NCBI GenBank assembly: GCA_014841835.1
Contig: JACYUQ010000002.1
Coordinates: 682,001 to 746,000 of the forward strand
DNA length: 64,000 nucleotides
Reading direction: 5' to 3'
DNA from: Oxalobacteraceae sp. CFBP 13730
GTDB taxonomy: Bacteria; Pseudomonadota; Gammaproteobacteria; Burkholderiales; Burkholderiaceae_D
Shown: in pieces, positions 36,862 to 43,486 of the stretch
Layout: the number at the start of each line of letters is the position of its first letter
How positions within the stretch are numbered: the stretch's first letter is position 1
Program-made: the position numbers and the translations under genes
The notes under the pieces: generated by a model
What the model was told of the DNA's origin: nothing
The model's database searches: none
The model's input: the letters and a program-made list of their open reading frames with translations, nothing else

Positions 36862-38236
36862 GTTCATACTCCGTCGTGCCGCGTTCGCGGCGTTCTTGTG
36901 ATGCGGGCCGGCCCGGGGCGCCCGCGGCAAAATAGTTGTCCCAGGCCCAGTCCAGGGTGCGGCGCGACAGTTCAGGCGCGCAGTCTTCATAGCGCGCGAG
37001 GTCGCGCAACTGGCGCATCAGGTCGCGCGGGTAGCAGGCCAGCAGCGGCACGCCGCGCTCGCGGTGGCAGGCCAGCAGGTACTCGAACGACGCTGCGTCG
37101 AACGCCACGCCGACGGACTCGCACGCCTGGCGGAACAGGCGCGTGTATTCATCGGTCGATGCTGCCGGCACTTCGATCTTGTAGCCAAGGCGGCGCAGGA
37201 AGGCGCCATCGGACAGGCGCTGCGGCACGAAGTTCGACGAGAACACGACGATCACGTCGAACGGCACCTGGAACGTGTGGCCGGTATGCAGCGTCAGGTA
37301 GTCGACATTGCGGTCCATCGGCACGATCCAGCGGTTCATCAATGCTTCCGGCGTGCAGCGCTGGCGCCCCAGGTCGTCGATGATGAAGATGCCGTTGTTC
37401 GACCTGAGATGCGGCGGCGCCTGGTACAGGCGGGTGTGCGGGTCGAACCGCAGGTCGAGCATGTCGAGCGTCAGTTCGCCGCCCGCCAGCGCGGCCGGGC
37501 GGCGCACGCCGCGGATCCAGCGCAGGTCGGGCGCGCTGCCACGGTCCAGGCCCGGCGCTTCGGTGAGCGCAGCGTCGGTCACCGCCGCTTCGGTCACGCA
37601 GTGCTGCACATTGTCGAAGAACGGAATCACTTCGCCGTCGACCATCAGCGCGTGCGGCACGGCAATCGTGCCCACCAGCAGATCGCGCAGGCGCTCGGCC
37701 AGATAGGTCTTGCCGCTGCCGGCCACGCCGTGCAGGAACAGCGCGCGGCCCGAATTCATGCCGGCGCCGATCTGGTCGAGCACGACCGGATTGACGACGA
37801 CGCCATCGAACACGGCGGCCATTGCGCTGCGCGTGACCTGCATGTTCGCCACGCTCTGCGCGTTGACCTGGGCGACATAGGCAGCCAGCGTGACGGGCGC
37901 CGGGCCGGCGTAGGCATTGCGGCCCAGCGCGGCCTGGGCACGCGCGCGGCCAGCCTCGGTGAGGATGTAGCACAGGTCGGCATCAGTGCCGCTGTTGCCG
38001 ATGCGCGCGACTTCACACAGTTTTTCGCTGCGCAGGAATGCGATCAGGGGATCGATGACGCTGACATTGAGCTTGGTGTGCGCGGCCAGTTCGGCCAGGC
38101 GCAGCTGGCCGCGCTGTAACAGGATCTTGCCCAGCAATTCGGCCAGGAACAGGAACGGCAGGCCGGTCTCGTCGACCGTGCGCGGCGCCCTGGCGTCGGC
38201 TGGCGCGTTTGCCGGTGCAGGCAGGGCGAGGCTCAC
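36854..38236 (-). CDS. AAA+ ATPase of unknown function in the tad operon
   Basis: A 460-aa cytoplasmic protein. An N-terminal helical/winged-helix part (ELLGKILLQRGQLRLAELAA; VSVIDPLIAFLRSEKL) may bind DNA or protein. The AAA domain has Walker A GVAGSGKT (about residues 170-177), Walker B IFIIDDLG (287-288 acidic pair) and a sensor-1-like strand VIVVFSSNF. It starts at a GTG that overlaps the prepilin peptidase stop (GTGA) and its end overlaps rcpC, so it is firmly part of the operon. It is not one of the standard Tad proteins. The AAA module resembles MoxR/ClpX-like remodelling ATPases. Roles in assembly, remodelling or regulation are guesses. Confidence 0.78.
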   Translation of the reverse strand: MSLALPAPANAPADARAPRTVDETGLPFLFLAELLGKILLQRGQLRLAELAAHTKLNVSVIDPLIAFLRSEKLCEVARIGNSGTDADLCYILTEAGRARAQAALGRNAYAGPAPVTLAAYVAQVNAQSVANMQVTRSAMAAVFDGVVVNPVVLDQIGAGMNSGRALFLHGVAGSGKTYLAERLRDLLVGTIAVPHALMVDGEVIPFFDNVQHCVTEAAVTDAALTEAPGLDRGSAPDLRWIRGVRRPAALAGGELTLDMLDLRFDPHTRLYQAPPHLRSNNGIFIIDDLGRQRCTPEALMNRWIVPMDRNVDYLTLHTGHTFQVPFDVIVVFSSNFVPQRLSDGAFLRRLGYKIEVPAASTDEYTRLFRQACESVGVAFDAASFEYLLACHRERGVPLLACYPRDLMRQLRDLARYEDCAPELSRRTLDWAWDNYFAAGAPGRPASQERRERGTTEYEHA

Positions 38237-38808
38237 AGCGGCATCTCCCCGTGCACGCGCAGCCACAGCACGCAGCCCACGGTGGCGGTGGCGATCGCGA
38301 TTGCGTATGGCAGGCGGCCGCTGGCGGCTTCGGGCGGCACCGTCGGCGCGGCAACCGTGCCGGCCAGTGCCGAGTAGGTCGTGTGCAGCGCCATGTGATA
38401 CGCGTTGGCGACCAGGCGGCGCAAATTGCGCTGCCAGGCCGCAAACACCAGCGCCAGCACGCCGCCGGCCACCAGCGTGACGAGGCCAACGACGAGGATC
38501 TGCCCGGCGCCGACAAAGGCGCCCACCATCGCCAGCAGCTTGACGTCACCGGCGCCCATCAGGCGCAGAGCGTACATCGGCAGCAGCAGCGCCAGGCCCA
38601 CGGCGAAGCCGCCGAGCGCCGAGAGCAGGCCAAGCCCGCCGACCGGTGTGCTGAACAACCCTGCCCCTGCCGGCAGCAGCGCATGCAGCGCGAACGCAGC
38701 GAGCATGCCCGGAAACACGACGGCATTCGGGATGCGGCGCGCGCGCACATCGGTGATGACGGCGGCGCCAAGCAAAGCGAACAGCAGCAGGAGTGGCAGA
38801 GTTGACAA
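38233..38808 (-). CDS. tadV: TadV/CpaA, prepilin peptidase
   Basis: A 191-aa inner-membrane aspartic peptidase (A24 family) that cleaves Flp prepilin and the TadE/F pseudopilins. The two catalytic Asp motifs are ITDVRARRIPN near the N-terminus and GAGDVKLLA in the middle. It has about five or six helices and lacks the N-methylase domain of PilD, as normal for TadV. The start is a TTG at 38808 with GGAG eight bases upstream. A terminator hairpin lies between it and flp, so it is probably expressed by read-through. Confidence 0.88.
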   Translation of the reverse strand: MSTLPLLLLFALLGAAVITDVRARRIPNAVVFPGMLAAFALHALLPAGAGLFSTPVGGLGLLSALGGFAVGLALLLPMYALRLMGAGDVKLLAMVGAFVGAGQILVVGLVTLVAGGVLALVFAAWQRNLRRLVANAYHMALHTTYSALAGTVAAPTVPPEAASGRLPYAIAIATATVGCVLWLRVHGEMPL

Positions 38809-38829
38809 TGAATTCTCCGGGTAAAAAAA

Positions 38830-38858
38830 ATCCGGCCGCGGGACAGCCCGTGCCGGAT
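38830..38858 (-). terminator. Intrinsic terminator just after flp
   Basis: ATCCGGC (38830-38836) pairs with GCCGGAT (38852-38858), and CGGG pairs with CCCG inside, closing an ACAG loop. On the minus strand the stem is followed directly by eight T residues. It lies between the flp stop and the prepilin peptidase start, inside the operon, and should act as an attenuator that keeps pilin mRNA in excess over assembly proteins. Confidence 0.88.
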
Positions 38859-38889
38859 CGGGTCCACCTTGTGGCGGACGGGACGACGA

Positions 38890-39063
38890 TTACTTCGGCG
38901 TCTGGTTGATCTTGCCTGCCAGGTTCGTGAACATGGTGCTGATGTTGCCACCCAGCAGACCCACGGCGGTGATGATGACGCCGGCGATCAGCGATGCGAT
39001 CAGTGCGTATTCGATGGCGGTGACGCCGTCTTCTTCTTTGATCAGGTTTTTGATGAAGTTCAT
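38890..39063 (-). CDS. flp: Flp family type IVb major pilin
   Basis: A 57-aa prepilin: basic leader MNFIKNLIKEEDG, processing site G/VTAIEYALIA with the Glu and Tyr required in Flp pilins, one hydrophobic helix (LIASLIAGVIITAVGLLGG) and a short C-terminal tail. TadV should cut after the Gly. The ATG at 39063 follows an AAAGGAT ribosome-binding site. It is the main subunit of the Tad adhesion pilus. Only 47 bases separate it from the upstream small membrane protein, so its promoter may lie inside or before that gene. Confidence 0.95.
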   Translation of the reverse strand: MNFIKNLIKEEDGVTAIEYALIASLIAGVIITAVGLLGGNISTMFTNLAGKINQTPK

Positions 39064-39110
39064 GGTGGATCCTTTCAAGGGTCGGTAATTAAGCATTAGC
39101 AGGTTGGCTT

Positions 39111-39413
39111 TTATGCGCTCGTCCATGCAGCCATTGCCGCGATGAAGCAGACAACTGCGAGCAGAACCGAGAGAACGACATACGACATGGCCGGGTTGTT
39201 GCTGCTTTCATACTGCTGTTCCGGATTGTCATCTCTGTCGTGCACCGTTCGCTCCTGTTCGCCTGCCGTCGTACCGCATGTCACGATACGCAGCGCATGA
39301 GTTGAATCATACGGAGCACGAACTTTGTTGCCATCCGTCAAAACTACCTTTTTAAAAGGTACGTTGCGCCACGGCAACCCGGTACATTTGTCCCGGGTCG
39401 CCCAGCCGTGCAT
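39111..39413 (-). CDS. Small membrane-anchored protein upstream of flp
   Basis: A 100-aa protein with a hydrophilic N-terminal part (MHGWATRDKCTGLPWRN; VTCGTTAGEQERTVHDRDD) and one C-terminal membrane helix (YVVLSVLLAVVCFIAAMAAW). I recognise no family. It lies between the response regulator and flp on the same strand. If the insertion at 39435-39858 is removed, only about 30 bases would separate its ATG from the regulator stop, so the three were probably once one transcript. The ribosome-binding site before the ATG is weak, which leaves doubt about the exact start. Confidence 0.5.
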   Translation of the reverse strand: MHGWATRDKCTGLPWRNVPFKKVVLTDGNKVRAPYDSTHALRIVTCGTTAGEQERTVHDRDDNPEQQYESSNNPAMSYVVLSVLLAVVCFIAAMAAWTSA

Positions 39414-39426
39414 TCCAACTAGAGAA

Positions 39427-39434
39427 AAAGGTGA
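39427..39434 (+). repeat. Left target-site duplication
   Basis: AAAGGTGA, identical to the 8 bases after the right end of the IS derivative at 39859-39866. The 8-bp length fits the IS1595 family. Confidence 0.9.
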
Positions 39435-39858
39435 GGCGCAGTCAACGTTAAATAGAGCCGGGCTTTGAAATGATGAGCGGTCCCATGGTCCAACGCCTGT
39501 CCCCGACGCCATGAGCCGAACTTGCTGCCCGGGCGCGATCCGCGGGCACTGCTGGTCCCCGACAGCCATGCTGCCTATTGGGCTTTCGCACGCAGGTTCG
39601 GGATTGCTCACGAGGCAGTCAATCTGCGTGCCGGCGTGCGCACCAGGCATGCGGACGGCCGCGCGACTCACGTTCAGAACGTCAACGCTCACCACCGTCG
39701 TTTCAAGTCCTGGCTACTGGGCTTTCGCGGCGTGGCGTCACGCTACCTGCGCAATGATCCGGGTTGGCGCTGGGCCCTGGATGGCGGGTGGGTCAGTTCT
39801 GCAGAACAATTGTTCTGCATTGCAATCGGGGTCATCAATAGACAACGCTGACTGCGCC
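39435..39858 (+). mobile_element. Internally deleted, non-autonomous IS1595-type element
   Basis: A 424-bp element with terminal inverted repeats: GGCGCAGTCAACGTTA on the left and, read inward, GGCGCAGTCAGCGTTG on the right. Compared with the full-length copy at 26278-27346, it keeps the first roughly 90 bases and the last roughly 330 bases, and lacks about 650 bases of the transposase gene. It is bordered by perfect 8-bp duplications (AAAGGTGA), so it inserted as a unit and has not been rearranged since. It sits between the response regulator and the small membrane gene upstream of flp. Confidence 0.9.
39522..39851 (+). pseudogene. 3' fragment of an IS1595-type transposase
   Basis: Codes for the C-terminal 109 residues only. 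It matches the full-length transposase through LLVPDSHAAYWAFAR, HVQNVNAHHRRFKSWLLGF and GVASRYLRNDPGWRWALDG, with substitutions throughout. It contains the second acidic motif but not the zinc ribbon, helix-turn-helix or first acidic motif, so it cannot be a working transposase. Confidence 0.9.
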
Positions 39859-39866
39859 AAAGGTGA
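39859..39866 (+). repeat. Right target-site duplication
   Basis: AAAGGTGA, identical to the 8 bases before the left end of the IS derivative. It lies 4 bases from the stop codon of the response regulator gene. Confidence 0.9.
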
Positions 39867-39870
39867 GGCC

Positions 39871-40524
39871 TCAGGCGAGGCCGTGCTTGATGGCGTAGAC
39901 ATACAACTCGAGGCGGTTGGCCACGTCCAGCTTCTGGTAGATGGTGGTGAGGTGATTGCGCAGCGTGCGCTCGGAGATGAACGCGCGTTCGGCCAGTTCC
40001 TTGTTCAGCGCGCCCTTGCCCTGCACAATCATGCCGATCACGTCGCGCTCGCGCGCCGTCAGTGTGCCGATGCGTTCAGCCTCCGGATCGGCCTTGGGCG
40101 CGGGCGCCACCAGTTGGCCCAGCAGCGCCTGCATCAGCGACTGGTCGAGCCACAGCTCGCCGCCATGCACCTTGCGCACGGCCAGCAACACGTCGTCGGT
40201 CGGCGCTTCCTTGCTGACCACGCCGCGCGCACCGGCTTTCACGGCTGCCGCCAGCGTGCCCTGGTCGCGGTTTGCGCTCAGGATCACGACGCGCGTGCTG
40301 CCATTGGCCACCAGCGCCGGTAAGAAGTCGATCGAACTGCTGCCCTTCAGGTCAAGGTCGAGCAGCACGATGTCCGGGCGCAGCGCGGCGCACAGGGCCG
40401 TGGCTTCGGCGCCATCGCTGGCGCTGCCCACCAGCGTGAACGACGGGCCCTCGGCCTGGATCAAACGTTCGAGGCCCCACAGCATGGTCTTGTGGTCATC
40501 CACGAGCAGGATGCGGATGGTCAT
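39871..40524 (-). CDS. NarL/LuxR-family response regulator
   Basis: A 217-aa regulator: receiver domain with acidic pair DD at residues 9-10, phospho-acceptor Asp56 (IVLLDLDLKG), Ser and Lys switch residues (VILSANRD, VVSKEA), and a C-terminal LuxR-type helix-turn-helix (LTARERDVIGMIVQGKGALN; SERTLRNHLTTIYQKLDV). It pairs with the histidine kinase 30 bases upstream. Flanked by tad genes on both sides, it is the likely transcriptional regulator of the pilus. Its 3' end borders the IS derivative, which does not damage the frame. Confidence 0.92.
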   Translation of the reverse strand: MTIRILLVDDHKTMLWGLERLIQAEGPSFTLVGSASDGAEATALCAALRPDIVLLDLDLKGSSSIDFLPALVANGSTRVVILSANRDQGTLAAAVKAGARGVVSKEAPTDDVLLAVRKVHGGELWLDQSLMQALLGQLVAPAPKADPEAERIGTLTARERDVIGMIVQGKGALNKELAERAFISERTLRNHLTTIYQKLDVANRLELYVYAIKHGLA

Positions 40525-40554
40525 GGTTTCTCCATTACGTTGTATCGGTGCCGG

Positions 40555-42264
40555 TCAGACCGGAATGCGGATGCGCAGCAGCGTCTGGCGCGCGTCGGCT
40601 TCGACGCCCAGCGTGCCGCCCACCGCCGCCACACGCTCGGCGATCGAGCGCGGCACGAACGGTTTCGGCGCCACGGCACCATCGGTCACCGGGTTGAAGA
40701 TGTCGATCGCAAGCTGGCCGGCGTCATCCTCGATCACGACGCCGGCCGTGCGCGCCCGCGTGTGCTTGCAGATATTGCTGATGCCTTCAGTGACGATCTG
40801 GAACACCTCGGCCGCCATACGGTCATTGGCCACGCCCTCACCCTGCACCTCGAGCATCACGTCCACGCCATAGAAATTCTGCACCTGGCGCAACTGGCGA
40901 CGCAGCGCCACCAGCAGTTCGGGCTCTTCCTGGCGTCCGCTGCGAAAACGCTGCGCGAAGTCGCGCATGTCACCGATCACGTCCGAGCACATGGCCAGCA
41001 AGCGGTCGAGTTCGGGCACGACCGGACTGTCCTCACCGGCGCCGTTGCGGATCGCCGCCACCGCGTGGCGCAGGCCGATATACGGCTGAATGGTGCTGTC
41101 GTGCAGATCGCGCGCGATGGTCTGGCGTTCACGGAACGCCGCCTCGGACGCCAGGCGGTCGAGCAGATCGATGGTCTCGATGACGGGAAACGCCTGCTGC
41201 ACGATGTGCTTCAGGAACGTCGCATCACCACGGCGCAGGCGGCTGCCGGTCACGAAAATACGCCCGCTGCCCTTGCGCAGCGGCAGCGACGCGCTGACGA
41301 AACCGTCGGTATCGAGCAGATCCGCCACGTGGCCGCAGGCATCCATGTCCGTTTTGGACCACTCTTTTTCACCGGTGGCCAGGCGCACCGCGCACACCCC
41401 GCCCGGCAGCAGGCGCAGCAGTCCGGCGCCGGGGCCGCGGTACAGCGTGGCCCCCGATGCCAGCGCCAGCAACGGCTGTACGTCCGCCGCATCGGGCCGG
41501 CTGCGACTGATCGGACGACCCGCCCTCGGGTGGTGGGCCGTATTCAGGATCCAGCGCTGGTGGCTGTCCTGCATCAGCAAGGTACAGGTGCTGGCGCCGT
41601 AGTAGCGCAGGATCTTGTCCATCAGCGAATCGAGCGTGTGCTGCACGCCGAAGCGCGGGTTGGACAGCCGGCTGACGTCACGCAGCAGTGCCAGCCGGCG
41701 CCGCTGGTCAACGGACAGGCCGCCCCAGAACGCAATCATGTAGCCCAGCGCAAGCAGGAAGGTCGCGCGCAGCAGCAGGATGTGAAACGACTGGAACCCC
41801 TGCACCAGCACGACGGACAGGCTCACGATGCCCACCGCGCCCAGCGTCAGCTTGGCGCCGGCGTCGAAGCCGTGGCGGAACGACGTGGCCAGGATCGCAA
41901 ACAGAAAGAACGAAAAGAACGGGCTGGCGCCTCCGCCGGTGGCAAGGACGATCAGGCCGTACCAGAAGATGTCGATCCAGTAGATGTTGGGACCGTGCCA
42001 GAAACCCGCGCGATAGCTCGCGATCACGAGCAAGGTCAGGCTGTGCAGCACGTAAGCGCCGAGCACCGGCCAGGTCCAGGCGCTGGAAGCGACCACGCCA
42101 CCGGGGCCGATATACAGGGTCAGCAGCGCTGACACCGACAGCAGCACGCGCATGCCGAACACCATCCAGGCTTCAGCTTCAGGCGCGGCGGCCGATGGCG
42201 CCGTGGCGCCGGGCGTGCGCCGTGCGGCGGCGATCAAACGACGGATATCAGGGTACCAACTCAT
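40555..42264 (-). CDS. Membrane sensor histidine kinase (NarX/DesK type) of the tad locus
   Basis: A 569-aa kinase with about six N-terminal helices (residues 33-185), a GAF-like region, and a HisKA_3 domain with phospho-acceptor His388 in ARDLHDSTIQPYIGL. The ATPase part has an N-box (TEGISNICKHTRAR), but the glycine-rich boxes are poorly kept: where NarX-type kinases have DDGxG and GLxGM, this one has EDDAGQLAIDIFNPVTDG and PRSIAERVAAVGG. ATP binding may be altered. The ATG at 42264 is supported by the following helix pattern. It is the first gene of the minus-strand operon and divergent from tadE. Confidence 0.88.
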   Translation of the reverse strand: MSWYPDIRRLIAAARRTPGATAPSAAAPEAEAWMVFGMRVLLSVSALLTLYIGPGGVVASSAWTWPVLGAYVLHSLTLLVIASYRAGFWHGPNIYWIDIFWYGLIVLATGGGASPFFSFFLFAILATSFRHGFDAGAKLTLGAVGIVSLSVVLVQGFQSFHILLLRATFLLALGYMIAFWGGLSVDQRRRLALLRDVSRLSNPRFGVQHTLDSLMDKILRYYGASTCTLLMQDSHQRWILNTAHHPRAGRPISRSRPDAADVQPLLALASGATLYRGPGAGLLRLLPGGVCAVRLATGEKEWSKTDMDACGHVADLLDTDGFVSASLPLRKGSGRIFVTGSRLRRGDATFLKHIVQQAFPVIETIDLLDRLASEAAFRERQTIARDLHDSTIQPYIGLRHAVAAIRNGAGEDSPVVPELDRLLAMCSDVIGDMRDFAQRFRSGRQEEPELLVALRRQLRQVQNFYGVDVMLEVQGEGVANDRMAAEVFQIVTEGISNICKHTRARTAGVVIEDDAGQLAIDIFNPVTDGAVAPKPFVPRSIAERVAAVGGTLGVEADARQTLLRIRIPV

Positions 42265-42308
42265 GTTGTTGCGCGCCGACAAACGCGTGGACTCCTCGCT
42301 AAAACGGT

Positions 42309-42333
42309 TACAGGGCGTGATTATTGCCCTGTA
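42309..42333. promoter_or_regulatory. 25-bp palindrome in the tad divergent promoter region
   Basis: TACAGGGC and GCCCTGTA are perfect 8-bp inverted arms with a 9-base AT-rich spacer (GTGATTATT). It lies in the 124 bases between the kinase and the plus-strand tadE gene. TAGAAT at 42332-42337 could be a -10 box for tadE with no good -35, which would fit activation by a bound regulator. Dimeric NarL-type regulators bind such sites. Confidence 0.6.
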
Positions 42334-42388
42334 GAATCCCTGCAGTTTATCGCATACAACCAACGCACACGCTCACAGTTGCCCGAAT

Positions 42389-42853
42389 ATGTTGTTTAAG
42401 AGACTCCAACGTCAATCTGGCGCCACACTCGTCGAGATGGCCATCATCGCGCCCGTGCTCATGCTGGTCCTCGTGGGGATCATCGAAATGAGCATGATGT
42501 TCTTCGCCACGCTGACCATGCAGTACGCGGTGCGTGAAGGCGCGCGCTTTGCCATTACCGGCCGCGCCAACGAAGGCGGGACCAGCAACCAGCAGCGCTA
42601 CGCCACCGTGATTGCGAAGATCCGCGACAACTCGCTGGGCATGTACGAGCGCATGAATTGCGTCGTGTCGGTCAATGGCAAGAGCTACGCAAGCACCAGC
42701 TACAGCAACGCCATGTTTGGCGGCGCGGGCGAGATGGTGGTGCTGCAGCTCGACTGCGCCTGGCCGGTGACGACGCCGCTGCTCTCGGCCTTCTTCACGG
42801 GCGGCCAGAACAATTTCGCCGTCGGCGCCACCATGCGAAACGAGTTTTTCTGA
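42389..42853 (+). CDS. tadE: TadE-like minor pilin
   Basis: A 154-aa pseudopilin: basic start (MLFKRLQRQS), processing-like site G/ATLVEMAIIAPVLMLVLVGI with Glu at the fifth position of the helix, then a soluble part with two Cys (MNCVVSV, LQLDCAW) that may pair in the periplasm. TadE-type proteins are minor components that prime or cap the Flp pilus. The next gene overlaps its stop (ATGA), so the three plus-strand genes form one operon. Confidence 0.88.
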   Translation: MLFKRLQRQSGATLVEMAIIAPVLMLVLVGIIEMSMMFFATLTMQYAVREGARFAITGRANEGGTSNQQRYATVIAKIRDNSLGMYERMNCVVSVNGKSYASTSYSNAMFGGAGEMVVLQLDCAWPVTTPLLSAFFTGGQNNFAVGATMRNEFF

Positions 42854-43485
42854 TGCTGCCCATGCCATCTGCGCACATTCATCCTGCGCGCCGCCAGCGT
42901 GGCGTCGCCGCGGTCGAGCTTGCACTGCTGATGCCGATGCTGGTCGTGCTGCTGCTGTGCGCCATCGACGGCGCACGCGCGTTGCAAGCCAATATCATCA
43001 TCACCAATATCGCGCGTGAAGGCGCGAACATCCTCTCGCGCAGCGGGGGCGATCTGGACGACAGCAGCCAGGACACGATCAATGCGCTGATGGCCAGCGC
43101 CCCGCCGCTGAACGTCAACCAGCTGGGCATGATGTACATCACCCGCGTGATGGGCGAGGTGACCAATGGCGTCTCACGCAGCGTCGTGCTGGACCAGTAC
43201 CGCTGGGACGATGCCGAGCGCGTGCAAGGGTTTCGCCGCAATGGCTATGCACCCCAGAGCAAGGTGTACGGCTGCAGCGCCTGGAGCAACGCCGGCAAAT
43301 GCTCGAGTGTCAACAGCGCGTCACGCCCGGCCACAACGGTCATGACCGGCAAGCTCGACCCTGGCGAAGTCGTGTTCGTGGTCGAGACGTTCTATCGCTT
43401 CGACATGCTGGTCGGCGGTTTCACCACCGGCAACGACACCCTGCCCACGTTCGGGCCCGACCTGTATTCGATGAGTGTGTTCTGA
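42853..43485 (+). CDS. TadE/TadF-like minor pilin
   Basis: A 210-aa pseudopilin with a basic start (HPARRQRG), a processing-like G/VAAVELALLMPMLVVLLLCAI helix and a soluble C-terminal part with two Cys (VYGCSAWSNAGKCSS). It matches TadE/TadF-like proteins and begins inside the stop of the previous gene. The ATG at 42853 gives a normal pilin leader; the upstream frame lies inside tadE. TadF is the likely role from position. Confidence 0.85.
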   Translation: MLPMPSAHIHPARRQRGVAAVELALLMPMLVVLLLCAIDGARALQANIIITNIAREGANILSRSGGDLDDSSQDTINALMASAPPLNVNQLGMMYITRVMGEVTNGVSRSVVLDQYRWDDAERVQGFRRNGYAPQSKVYGCSAWSNAGKCSSVNSASRPATTVMTGKLDPGEVVFVVETFYRFDMLVGGFTTGNDTLPTFGPDLYSMSVF

Positions 43486-43486
43486 G

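Noticed and set aside
39414..39695. N-terminal extension of the small membrane protein gene through the IS derivative
   Set aside because: The extension is antisense to the transposase remnant and was created by the insertion; the protein more likely begins at 39413.
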